DNA of 8,012 nt from a bacterium (GCA_021790955.1 JAJYFI010000058.1:1-8012); one strand, 5' to 3'; counted from the stretch's first letter, positions 1-6,196 are shown. Notes: generated from the sequence alone by a model not told the origin. Made by a program: numbers and translations.

Positions 1-697
1 GCAGCTCCGGGGCCGCCTCGTCGAGCAGTATGCCAACCGGGGAACTCTTCCGGGAATTCTCCTAGGCTTGGCCCATGTCCTGGCTGCCGATCCGGACGCG
101 GAGGTCCTCATCCTCCCGTCGGATCATTTCATGGCGCCCCTTAAGGGGGTTCGGGAAATCTTGAAGGAGGGGCTCGAAACCGCATCGCGCTCCCAGGACA
201 AGCTCGTCCTTCTGGGCGCTGTCGCGGACGGCCCCGAGACCGATTACGGCTGGATCGAACCGGGGATCGCCCTGGCCGGCCGGGCGTTTTCGGTGCGTAT
301 GTTCCGTGAGAAGCCGTCGCCCGCGGAGGCGGAGGACTTCTTCGAGGACCGCTATCTTTGGAACACGATGATCGTCGCGGCCAAGGCCCGTTCCCTCTGG
401 GAGATCGCCCGGCTCTTCCACCCGGGAGCCGTCGCGCGTTTCGATCTCCTGCGGGTGGCGATCGCGAAGGGCCACGGCGAGGCGATAGCGCCCTTCGTCT
501 ACGGAGCCCTTGAGACGGCGGACTTTTCCAGATCGCTTCTCGAGAGAGTCCCGCATCGGGCTCTCGTTCTTCCCATGGCGGAGGTGCGTTGGAGCGACTG
601 GGGAAGGCCTGCGCGCATCGAGGCGTCCGTCCGCGACGGCGAGCCTTGCTCGCGGCCGTCGCGCGGCGAGCTGGTCGGCGCCGTCGTCCACGCCTAA
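1..697 (+). CDS. Mannose-1-phosphate guanylyltransferase-like nucleotidyltransferase (5' truncated by window edge)
   Basis: The reading frame is open from base 2 to the TAA at 695-697, giving about 231 residues that lack the N-terminal GxGTRLxP nucleotide-binding loop. The visible part matches the middle and end of bacterial sugar-1-phosphate guanylyltransferases. An NRGTLPGILLGL stretch corresponds to the usual RNTAPAI/RGTAPAI segment. It is followed by DPDAEVLILPSDHF (family PADH/PSDH motif), YGWIEPG, FREKPS and YLWNT (family EKP and LWN motifs), and a C-terminal DFSRSLLE...WSDWGRP segment. The family makes GDP-mannose from mannose-1-phosphate and GTP in the cytoplasm, for surface glycans. 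The frame ends soon after WSDWG, so there is no fused phosphomannose isomerase domain. A TTG at 68 is an internal codon, not the start. The gene lies 80 bases before the radical SAM array; whether they are co-transcribed is unknown. Another sugar nucleotide cannot be excluded. Confidence 0.85.
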   Translation, partial: QLRGRLVEQYANRGTLPGILLGLAHVLAADPDAEVLILPSDHFMAPLKGVREILKEGLETASRSQDKLVLLGAVADGPETDYGWIEPGIALAGRAFSVRMFREKPSPAEAEDFFEDRYLWNTMIVAAKARSLWEIARLFHPGAVARFDLLRVAIAKGHGEAIAPFVYGALETADFSRSLLERVPHRALVLPMAEVRWSDWGRPARIEASVRDGEPCSRPSRGELVGAVVHA

Positions 698-736
698 CAG
701 CAGACGGCGGGCCCGCGCCGGAAAAATGCTAGTGTT

Positions 737-757
737 TCCGTCGATCTTCCCGACGGA
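737..757 (+). promoter_or_regulatory. Leader hairpin in the only intergenic gap of the window
   Basis: A perfect 7-bp inverted repeat (TCCGTCG at 737-743, CGACGGA at 751-757) encloses a 7-base loop. It can extend by one U-G and one U-A pair at the base (736-758, 735-759). It lies 20 bases before the ATG of the first radical SAM gene. No T-run follows on either strand, so it does not look like an intrinsic terminator. A weaker 5-bp hairpin (705-709 with 716-720) lies just upstream. The likely role is an mRNA leader structure or an operator-type site, which is inference. No convincing -35/-10 pair was found nearby. Confidence 0.35.
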
Positions 758-777
758 GAATCCTCGCGCCGCGTCCC

Positions 778-1692
778 ATGATCCATCGCTGGTGGCTGGA
801 AGAACCGCGTCTCTGTTTTAGTTGGGACCTCTGGTACGGCTGCAACTACCGCTGCTCCTACTGCTGGTGGGAGATGGAGAACCTGTGGGCCGATCTCGCC
901 AAGCGGCATAAAATCCTTCCGCCCGAGGAATGGGTCGCGGCGTGGAAGCGCGTCCGGGATAGGCACGGGGAAGCCCGTCTCGACGTGCTGGGGGGGGAAC
1001 CCCTGCTTTACCCGCGGGCCATGGAGCTGTGGCGTGGGCTCGCCTCGATCCATCGGCTTCTCATCACCACCAACCTTTCTCCATCCATCGGGAAAATCCG
1101 CGAGATGATGGATTCCGTTCCGCCCGAGCGGCTGCATCTCAATGCGAGCTTTCATCCGCAATTCGCCTCCCAGGACGAGTTCCTCGAGAAGCTCCTCTTG
1201 CTTCATTCCCGGGGCTATGAGCCGGGCGTCCTCTTCGTGACTTGGCCTCCGATCGTGGCCGACATGCCGAAATACGCCGCGGTGTTCGGGAAATGGAGGC
1301 TTCCGTTCACCCCGATGGTGTTCCAGGGGCGCTGGGAGGGCAAAACCTACCCCGAGAGCTTTGGCGAGGAGGAAAAGCGGATCATCGGGACCTTCATCGG
1401 GAACGCCGGCGTCGAGAAGGAGGACGAGCTGAAATACCGCCTCCTCCGGGATTCCACGCTCGGCAAGCCCTGCCACGCGGGCCGGGCCTACGCCAACGTG
1501 AAGGGCGACGGGAGCGTCTTCCGCTGCGGCCAGGACGCTTTCGGACACAAGCCGCTGGGAAATCTCTTCGACGACCGGTTCGGCCTCTTCGAGAATGCCG
1601 AGCCCTGTCCCTACGACAAGTGCAGCTGCCTCGAGTTCAAATACATCGACGAGATATACTCACCCTCGCCCCTCCGATGCGAGTCGCCCTGA
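778..1692 (+). CDS. Radical SAM protein, short SPASM-like type (paralog A)
   Basis: A 304-residue radical SAM enzyme. The [4Fe-4S]-binding CxxxCxxC is C22-N-Y-R-C26-S-Y-C29, preceded by an aromatic strand (FSWDLWYG). The SAM-contacting GGEP is at 72-75, followed by ITTNLS at 96-101 and ASFHPQF at 123-129. The C-terminus carries further cysteines (C232, C250, C277, C282, C284 in PCPYDKCSC), the arrangement expected for a SPASM/twitch auxiliary Fe-S cluster. Radical SAM enzymes reductively cleave SAM to a 5'-deoxyadenosyl radical; the substrate here is unknown. The same order of motifs recurs in the genes at 3072 and 4543, including a shared (W)EGKTYP segment near 187-192, so these three are paralogs. 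This copy lacks the Cys/Gly-rich N-terminal tail and has a single Cys (FRCG) where the others have CC. ATG 778 is the only good start after the in-frame TAG at 730; no clear Shine-Dalgarno sequence precedes it. Its last 16 bases overlap the next gene. Confidence 0.9.
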   Translation: MIHRWWLEEPRLCFSWDLWYGCNYRCSYCWWEMENLWADLAKRHKILPPEEWVAAWKRVRDRHGEARLDVLGGEPLLYPRAMELWRGLASIHRLLITTNLSPSIGKIREMMDSVPPERLHLNASFHPQFASQDEFLEKLLLLHSRGYEPGVLFVTWPPIVADMPKYAAVFGKWRLPFTPMVFQGRWEGKTYPESFGEEEKRIIGTFIGNAGVEKEDELKYRLLRDSTLGKPCHAGRAYANVKGDGSVFRCGQDAFGHKPLGNLFDDRFGLFENAEPCPYDKCSCLEFKYIDEIYSPSPLRCESP

Positions 1693-3068
1693 TTCAATGC
1701 CCCGTTTGGGGCGTCGCGGACCCGCCTTTGTCTCTCGCCCAGATCGCGGGATGCCTTTGGCATGCCAACATCGAATTCAAGATTTTCGATCTCAATATCG
1801 CCCTCTGGGGGGCGGCGCCGGAGTCCCTCCGAAGGAGCTGGGATTGGGACCATCTCGTCGCGTGGAACGATCCGGCGTGGACCGGGAGATTTTGCGAGGG
1901 AAACTCCGGCGCGCTGGACCGCTTCGCCGCGGAGATCGCGGCCTACGATCCGGAAGCCGCCCTGTTCTCGGTCCACGCCGGGTCCCAAAACGCCAGCTTC
2001 GACATGGCGGGCCGGATCCGGCGGCTCGTGCCGAGGATCGGGATCATGATGGGGGGGGAATATTTCTCCGATTTCGACGAGATCGCCGCGCGCGACGGCG
2101 GCGCAGCGGGGTCATGGCCCGACGTCGTCGTTTCTGGAGCGGGAGAGGATGTCGTCGTGAAGCTCCTGGGCTTGCGGGCGGCCACCCGGCGATGGATCGC
2201 CCTGCCCGGAGTCTGGGTCAGAAACGGCGGCGGGTGGAGCCGAGGCGGCCGCGCCGTTCCCTTCACCTTCGACCTCGATCTGGCGCCGCAACTCGATTTT
2301 TCGGGTTTTTCAAACCCTCTCGCCTACGAGCGTCCGACGCAGATGCCGATGTCGTCTTCGCGGGGGTGCCTTTGGTCGTGCCGGTTCTGTTCGTCGAGGA
2401 CCTATTGGCCTCGTTTTTCCTTCAAGAGCGGCGACCGCATCTTCAGCGAGGTCGTGAGCGCCTTCCGCCATCAGCCGACGTGGCGCCATGTCGCGTTCTA
2501 CGATCTCGTCGGGAACGGCCGTCCGGAGAGCCTCAAGCGATTCGCCGAATTGGCCGTGGAGCACGGCCTGGCCAAGGCGGGCATGACATGGAGCTTCAAC
2601 GGCGTCATCCGTCCGGAGATGGAACCGGGGCTTCTTGATATAATGTCTCGCTCGGGCTGCGCGGAGATCGTTTACGGACTTGAGAGCGCCTCTCCGGCCC
2701 TTCTTGACTTCATGGGCCGCCCGCCTTATACTCCCTCCCTGGCCGAGCGGGTGATCAAGGATACCCATATGAGCGGCATCAAGGCGTCGGTTTCCGTCAT
2801 TGCGGGGCACCCGCGCGAGACTCTGGAAGATTTTCGCGCGACGCTGGAGTGGCTCGGATCCATTAAGGAATTTTTGGCCGGCGTCGTCGCCAATCCTTAC
2901 GCTTTCGAGGCCGCCGCGAGGAGGGGTTCGCCGACCGGGGCCCAAGCCGCCGACGTTCCGACCGCCGCCGGACGGGTCCGGGAGCTGCGGGAATGGTGCC
3001 GGGAGCGGGGAATCTCCGCCTTGGTTGGGACGTTCGGCTTGCCGAGCGCGGAGGCCGCCGTCGCCTAG
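1677..3068 (+). CDS. B12-binding-domain radical SAM protein
   Basis: A 463-residue class B-type (cobalamin-dependent family) radical SAM protein. Residues 1-165 look like the Rossmann-like B12-binding domain: MRVALIQCPVWG, then PPLSLAQIAGCL, FKIFDLN at 34-40, and MMGGEYF at 124-130. The DxHxxG cobalt-ligand motif is not present, as is common in class B radical SAM enzymes. The radical SAM core starts with SSSRGC231LWSC235RFC238 and contains the family's YGLESAS motif at 333-339 and GHPRET at 377-382. Relatives include methyltransferases that act on unactivated carbon or phosphorus and ring-forming or rearranging enzymes, so the reaction cannot be assigned. I chose ATG 1677 because it begins the MRVALIQ strand exactly; the frame stays open further upstream, but that part is the shadow of the preceding gene. 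The 16-base overlap with the upstream gene and the lack of a Shine-Dalgarno sequence suggest translational coupling. The partial gene at 7593 is a paralog. Confidence 0.88.
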   Translation: MRVALIQCPVWGVADPPLSLAQIAGCLWHANIEFKIFDLNIALWGAAPESLRRSWDWDHLVAWNDPAWTGRFCEGNSGALDRFAAEIAAYDPEAALFSVHAGSQNASFDMAGRIRRLVPRIGIMMGGEYFSDFDEIAARDGGAAGSWPDVVVSGAGEDVVVKLLGLRAATRRWIALPGVWVRNGGGWSRGGRAVPFTFDLDLAPQLDFSGFSNPLAYERPTQMPMSSSRGCLWSCRFCSSRTYWPRFSFKSGDRIFSEVVSAFRHQPTWRHVAFYDLVGNGRPESLKRFAELAVEHGLAKAGMTWSFNGVIRPEMEPGLLDIMSRSGCAEIVYGLESASPALLDFMGRPPYTPSLAERVIKDTHMSGIKASVSVIAGHPRETLEDFRATLEWLGSIKEFLAGVVANPYAFEAAARRGSPTGAQAADVPTAAGRVRELREWCRERGISALVGTFGLPSAEAAVA

Positions 3069-3071
3069 AGC

Positions 3072-4163
3072 ATGGGAAACTGTTCGAACGGCTCTTGCTC
3101 GGGTTGCGGCTCCAAGGACCATGGGGCGGCCGCTCTCGTCGCGGAGGGGGACTTGGCCGCGCGGGGCGATCTTGATTTCGCGATCCCGCACCGCCTCGAG
3201 GACTACAAGCCCCTTTTCCCGCGCCGCGCCCCCCCCTTCAAAGTCCATTGGAATTGGGAGATCATCCTTCCCTGCAACTATCGCTGCCGCTACTGCGTGG
3301 TCCATAACGAAAGCGCGTCGTTTTTAACGCTTTCCGTCGAGGAGTGGCGCAAAATTTGGAGCCGGATGTTCAAGCTTTACGGCTGCTGCCAGGTCCGCTT
3401 CGCGGGCGGGGAGCCCACGATTTATCCGGACTTCATCGACCTCGTGGCCATGATCCTCGAGATGCACACCGTGGACATCACGACGAATCTCAGCTTCGAC
3501 GTCGAGGAATGGATCGGGAAGGTTCCGGCTCAAGGCATCGCCATCTCGGGGAGCCTCCATCTCGACCATATCGAGCCGGAGCCGTTTTTAAGGAAATTGT
3601 TGATCCTGCGGGACCGCGGCAACCAGCTCATTTCGGCTTCCCTCGTCGCCCATCCCCCGACGATCCATCGGGTGGAGCCCATCCGGGAGATGTTCGAGAA
3701 GGAGCGCGTGTTGTTCAAGATCATCCCCTTCAACGGCGTCTTCGAGGGGAAGCGCTATCCCATGGCGTACACGGACGACGAGAGGCGCATCCTCGGGATG
3801 CAGGTCGAGAAATCAAAAGACGAGCTCGGCAAGACCTTGAACAAGCAGTGGCAGGACTACGCGAACGCGAGGCCCGACGACAAGAATTTCCTCGGCATTC
3901 CCTGCCACATGGGCGAGCTCTACGCGAAGATCTATTCCGACGGGACCGTGCGGCGCTGCTGCCACACGGGCGTTGACATTCTGGGGCATATCACGGACGA
4001 GAACCTGCGGCTTTACGACGAGCCGAGGCCCTGCACGGTGCTCGCCTGCTCCTGCTGGAAGCCGATGGTGCAGGGCCGCTACGAGGAGAAGGTCGGGATG
4101 CTCTGGCAGTCCGCCGACCATCCCGTCTGGCAGGCGAAGGTGGCCGAGGCTCCGGCGGCATGA
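3072..4163 (+). CDS. Radical SAM protein with Cys/Gly-rich N-terminal tail (paralog B)
   Basis: A 363-residue radical SAM enzyme, starting 3 bases after the previous stop. The first 17 residues are a Cys/Gly/Ser-rich tail with C4, C9 and C12, followed by about 40 residues of variable linker. The core then begins: HWNWEIILP, C68-N-Y-R-C72-R-Y-C75, GGEP at 112-115 (preceded by a CC pair at 105-106), ITTNLSFDVEEWI at 136-148, and SLHLDH at 161-166. The C-terminal SPASM-like cysteines are C278 (PCHMG), C296-C297 (RRCC), C321, C326 and C328 (CTVLACSCW). It is closest to the gene at 4543: the two share TNLSFDVEE, the YAKI.(S/P)DG segment, and LY(D/E)EP...ACSCWK. Compared with paralog A it has an extra N-terminal tail and a longer insertion before the last cysteines. 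Substrate and reaction are unknown. The stop overlaps the next start as ATGA, a typical coupled junction. Confidence 0.9.
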   Translation: MGNCSNGSCSGCGSKDHGAAALVAEGDLAARGDLDFAIPHRLEDYKPLFPRRAPPFKVHWNWEIILPCNYRCRYCVVHNESASFLTLSVEEWRKIWSRMFKLYGCCQVRFAGGEPTIYPDFIDLVAMILEMHTVDITTNLSFDVEEWIGKVPAQGIAISGSLHLDHIEPEPFLRKLLILRDRGNQLISASLVAHPPTIHRVEPIREMFEKERVLFKIIPFNGVFEGKRYPMAYTDDERRILGMQVEKSKDELGKTLNKQWQDYANARPDDKNFLGIPCHMGELYAKIYSDGTVRRCCHTGVDILGHITDENLRLYDEPRPCTVLACSCWKPMVQGRYEEKVGMLWQSADHPVWQAKVAEAPAA

Positions 4164-4612
4164 GTCTGCCTGCGCGGACGGCCATGGCCGGGATCGTCTC
4201 GGCGGGGCCGGGCGGATTTTATTTCGAGTGGAACGGCCTGGCGGTTTACGTGGACCCTTCCCAAAAGGTCGAGGGAGGCCGACCAGCTGACGTCATTTGC
4301 CTGAGCTGCAACGATCCTTCCCCGGCGCAACGATCGGCCGTCGAAGCGGTCGCGAATCCCGCGACCATCGTGGCGGGGGCGCCGGCGTGCGTGGGGCTCT
4401 TCCGGCTTAACCAGTTGCCGTTTTCGCCGGGACACAAAAGGATGGTGCTGGAAATGGAAATCGAGGCCTTCGCCGACGGAAGGGGGGGGCTCGGCTTCGC
4501 GATCGCGGCAGGCGGGTCGAAGGTTGTCTTTAAGGAGGGATCATGGGTGGATGCGGGGGTGGTTGCGGATCAGGCTGCGGCAGCGGCTGCGGGAGCGGGC
4601 GCTCGGGCGTAA
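4160..4612 (+). CDS. Small metallo-beta-lactamase-fold-like protein lacking metal ligands (tentative)
   Basis: A 150-residue protein whose ATG overlaps the previous stop (ATGA, 4160-4163); ATG 4184 is an alternative start. The pattern recalls UPF0173/YtkL-type metallo-beta-lactamase hydrolases. GGFYFEWNGLAVYVDPS at 18-34 fits the family's 'ahflIe.dGktIyiDP' strands. ADVICLSCNDPSPAQ at 43-57 sits where ADxIllTHxHxDH is expected. LGFAIAAGGSKVVFKEGSW at 111-129 fits the 'GFvIe.ggkriyfaGDt' strands. The HxHxDH metal site is replaced by CNDPSP, and there is no later metal-binding His or the GDT Asp, so hydrolase activity is unlikely; a binding or scaffold role is possible. It is also shorter than the usual 220 or so residues. 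The last 23 codons overlap the next gene and encode an Ala-rich run that may be a by-product of that gene's Cys/Gly repeat. The fold assignment is by eye only. Confidence 0.6.
   Translation: MSLPARTAMAGIVSAGPGGFYFEWNGLAVYVDPSQKVEGGRPADVICLSCNDPSPAQRSAVEAVANPATIVAGAPACVGLFRLNQLPFSPGHKRMVLEMEIEAFADGRGGLGFAIAAGGSKVVFKEGSWVDAGVVADQAAAAAAGAGARA
4531..4538 (+). promoter_or_regulatory. Perfect Shine-Dalgarno (TAAGGAGG) for the gene at 4543
   Basis: TAAGGAGG is a full 8-base match to the 16S anti-Shine-Dalgarno sequence, 4 bases before ATG 4543, and lies inside the coding region of the MBL-like gene. It is the strongest ribosome binding site I see in the array, where other starts rely on overlap with the previous stop. 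It fixes the start of paralog C and hence confirms that its Cys/Gly tail is translated. Confidence 0.85.
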
Positions 4613-5652
4613 GCGGGGCCGAGAGCGTCTCTTTCGTAGGGTTCGGGGGATTTCCTTCCGCCGATGGAGGGCTCGACCAAGCCGCTCCATCCGTCCCGGC
4701 GCGACAGTTAACGCCGCCCTACCGCGTTTTCTTCACCTGGGACATCAGCTACGTCTGCAACTATCGCTGCGCGTACTGCATTGTCTTCGAAAGTCCCCAA
4801 TGGGACTCGGTCCTCAGCAAGAAAAGCCGCGCGCCGATTCCCGCGGAGAGGTGGATGGAAATCTGGGACGGGATTTACGACCGCTACGGCAGCGCGCATA
4901 TCCATTGTTCGGGAGGAGAGCCCTTTTACTACCCGCGCTTCATCGACATCCTGGCCCACGTCATGGAAAAGCACACGATGGAATGCGACACGAACTTGTC
5001 GTTCGACGTCGAGGAATTCATCGCCAAGGTGAAGCCCGGCTCCTTCCGGTTCGCGCCGTCGTTTCACCCGGAATTCGCCGACCTGAGGACGCACGTCGAG
5101 AAATGCCGCCGGTTAAGGGAGGCCGGCTTCGATCTTCAGGGGGTCAATTACATTTGTTGGCCGCCGCATCTCGAGCGCATCCCCGAGTTCAAGAAGGCCT
5201 ACGAGGATATCGGCGTTGTCCTCACCTTGATCCCTTTCCGCGGCCGCCACGAGGGAAAGGATTACCCGGACGCCTATGCGCCGGAGCAGCGGCGGCGCAT
5301 CAATCAGTTGAGCGGCAATCCCGTGCTCTCGGAGGATTACGGCTCCTGGTACAAGGGGGCCAACCAGGGAGGGGAAAACCATACGCGCCGCGCGGCGAAC
5401 TGCCGGGCGGGGCAGATGTACGCGAAAATCCATCCGGACGGCAACGCCCTGCGCTGCTGCTTCCTGGACCCGGATGAGCGGGGGATGATGGGGAACCTCA
5501 TCGACGGCACGTTTAAGCTCTACGAGGAGCCGAAGATCTGCGAATTTCCGGCCTGCTCATGCTGGAAGAGCATGATCGTCGGGGAGGAGGAGCGGTGGCT
5601 GAGGCATTGGGTGGGGGTCGAGAAGAAAGACGTCGTCCAGGCGGCCCGCTGA
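4543..5652 (+). CDS. Radical SAM protein with N-terminal Cys-Gly-Ser repeat (paralog C)
   Basis: A 369-residue radical SAM enzyme. The N-terminus is a regular repeat with cysteines every four residues (C4, C8, C12, C16) separated by Gly/Ser, then a roughly 40-residue flexible linker. The core starts at about residue 61 with VFFTWDISYV, then C72-N-Y-R-C76-A-Y-C79, SGGEP at 123-127, DTNLSFDVEEFI at 149-160 and PSFHPEF at 172-178. The SPASM-like C-terminal cysteines are C287 (NCRAG), C305-C306 (RCC), C333, C338 and C340 (ACSCW). It is a close paralog of the gene at 3072 and more distant from that at 778. The start is set by a perfect Shine-Dalgarno sequence. It overlaps the preceding gene by 70 bases in another frame. 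Substrate unknown. The tail could hold an extra Fe-S or other metal centre, act as a thiol tether, or be an internal substrate; these are inferences. Confidence 0.9.
   Translation: MGGCGGGCGSGCGSGCGSGRSGVSGAESVSFVGFGGFPSADGGLDQAAPSVPARQLTPPYRVFFTWDISYVCNYRCAYCIVFESPQWDSVLSKKSRAPIPAERWMEIWDGIYDRYGSAHIHCSGGEPFYYPRFIDILAHVMEKHTMECDTNLSFDVEEFIAKVKPGSFRFAPSFHPEFADLRTHVEKCRRLREAGFDLQGVNYICWPPHLERIPEFKKAYEDIGVVLTLIPFRGRHEGKDYPDAYAPEQRRRINQLSGNPVLSEDYGSWYKGANQGGENHTRRAANCRAGQMYAKIHPDGNALRCCFLDPDERGMMGNLIDGTFKLYEEPKICEFPACSCWKSMIVGEEERWLRHWVGVEKKDVVQAAR
4552..4599 (+). repeat. Four imperfect 12-base tandem units coding Cys-Gly-x-Gly
   Basis: Four consecutive 12-base units begin at 4552, 4564, 4576 and 4588, each starting TGC and coding Cys-Gly-(Gly/Ser)-Gly. 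The units differ mainly at third codon positions (GGG/GGA/GGC, TCA/AGC), including two different Ser codon families. So the amino acid pattern is better preserved than the DNA, which points to selection on the protein rather than recent DNA slippage. In the overlapping frame of the upstream gene the same bases give an Ala/Gly-rich run. Confidence 0.8.
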
Positions 5653-5665
5653 GGCGGCATCGGCC

Positions 5666-6196
5666 TTGAAGGTTTATTTAAGCCACAGCGTCTCCGAGGG
5701 GGATATCGCGCTGTTGGACGAGCTGGAGGAGACGGCTTCCGGCTTGGGGGTGGCGCTGTCCCGGTCGCCCAGGCCTTGGGAACCCAGGACCAGCATGCCT
5801 TCCGCGGTCAGGGAGGCGATCCTGGCCTCCGATCTTTTCCTCGTCTGGGCCATGGCCGGCGGAGAACACCTTTATTTCGTCAACATGGAAATGAGCTTCG
5901 TGAGAAACGTGCGCCCCCGATTGCCTGTCTTCGTCATCATGGACAGGAACGCGCCTCGCACCGGTTTTTTGCAGCTTCCCGGCGGCGGCTCGCGTTGCGG
6001 CGGTTTTTGGTTCGATCCGGGGGAGCCACAATGGGCGTTCGGGCACGCGCACCATCTCGCTTTCGACAATGCCGAGTTCGCCGCCTTGACGAGCGCGCCG
6101 TTCCGGGCGTTCATCGAGCCGGCGATCGAAAAACTTTACAGGCATCTCGGTTGGAAGGCCGCCTCCAATGGGGCGGCCGCGAGGGCCGGAGGATGA
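5666..6196 (+). CDS. TIR-like domain protein, possible NAD-processing enzyme
   Basis: A 176-residue soluble protein that looks like a single TIR domain. The N-terminus VYLSHSVSEGDIALLDEL resembles the TIR first strand and helix (hFISHsxxD). REAILASDLFLVWAM at 49-63 fits the 'aI..S.lfv.vlS' region. YFVNMEMSFV...LPVFVIMD at 70-93 closely parallels the W.xxE...(I/V)P(I/V)IxD segment of TIR NADases, with E75 at the catalytic glutamate position (compare SARM1 E642, by eye). TIR domains cleave NAD+ or make cyclic ADP-ribose-type signals, or serve as adaptors. The start is TTG 5666, 13 bases after the previous stop, with only a weak GAGG upstream. Its stop overlaps the next ATG (ATGA at 6193-6196), which ties it to the array. 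No effector, sensor or membrane segment is fused. Alternatives are a TIR-like scaffold without activity or a related Rossmann-like nucleotide-binding fold. Confidence 0.6.
   Translation: MKVYLSHSVSEGDIALLDELEETASGLGVALSRSPRPWEPRTSMPSAVREAILASDLFLVWAMAGGEHLYFVNMEMSFVRNVRPRLPVFVIMDRNAPRTGFLQLPGGGSRCGGFWFDPGEPQWAFGHAHHLAFDNAEFAALTSAPFRAFIEPAIEKLYRHLGWKAASNGAAARAGG

Noticed and set aside
705..720. Hairpin after the nucleotidyltransferase as a terminator
   Set aside because: The stem is only 5 bp and is followed by A residues rather than T residues on the coding strand. I could not support a terminator.
694..1548. Minus-strand open frame of 284 codons
   Set aside because: Antisense to paralog A, whose motifs are unmistakable; the minus product shows no domain pattern.
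1242..1676. Upstream extension of the B12-type gene frame
   Set aside because: This part is low-complexity Arg/Gly-rich sequence overlapping conserved paralog A. The true domain begins at MRVALIQ from ATG 1677.
2310..3305. Long open frame on the minus strand (331 codons)
   Set aside because: It lies antisense to the B12-type radical SAM gene and the start of paralog B. Its product is Arg/Gly/Pro-rich with no recognisable motif, typical of shadow frames in high-G+C DNA.
4482..4545. Frameshift fusion of the MBL-like gene with paralog C through the G8 tract
   Set aside because: In the frame of paralog C a TAA at 4531-4533 stops any ribosome that shifts before it, so slippage at G8 cannot produce a fusion.
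4552..4599. CRISPR or satellite-like repeat
   Set aside because: The 12-base units have no spacers, are in frame, and differ mostly at third codon positions; this is a coding repeat.
5776..6192. Upstream extension of the SPASM gene frame
   Set aside because: It overlaps the TIR-like gene in another frame and is Arg-rich without motifs. ATG 6193 gives a clean ATGA junction.
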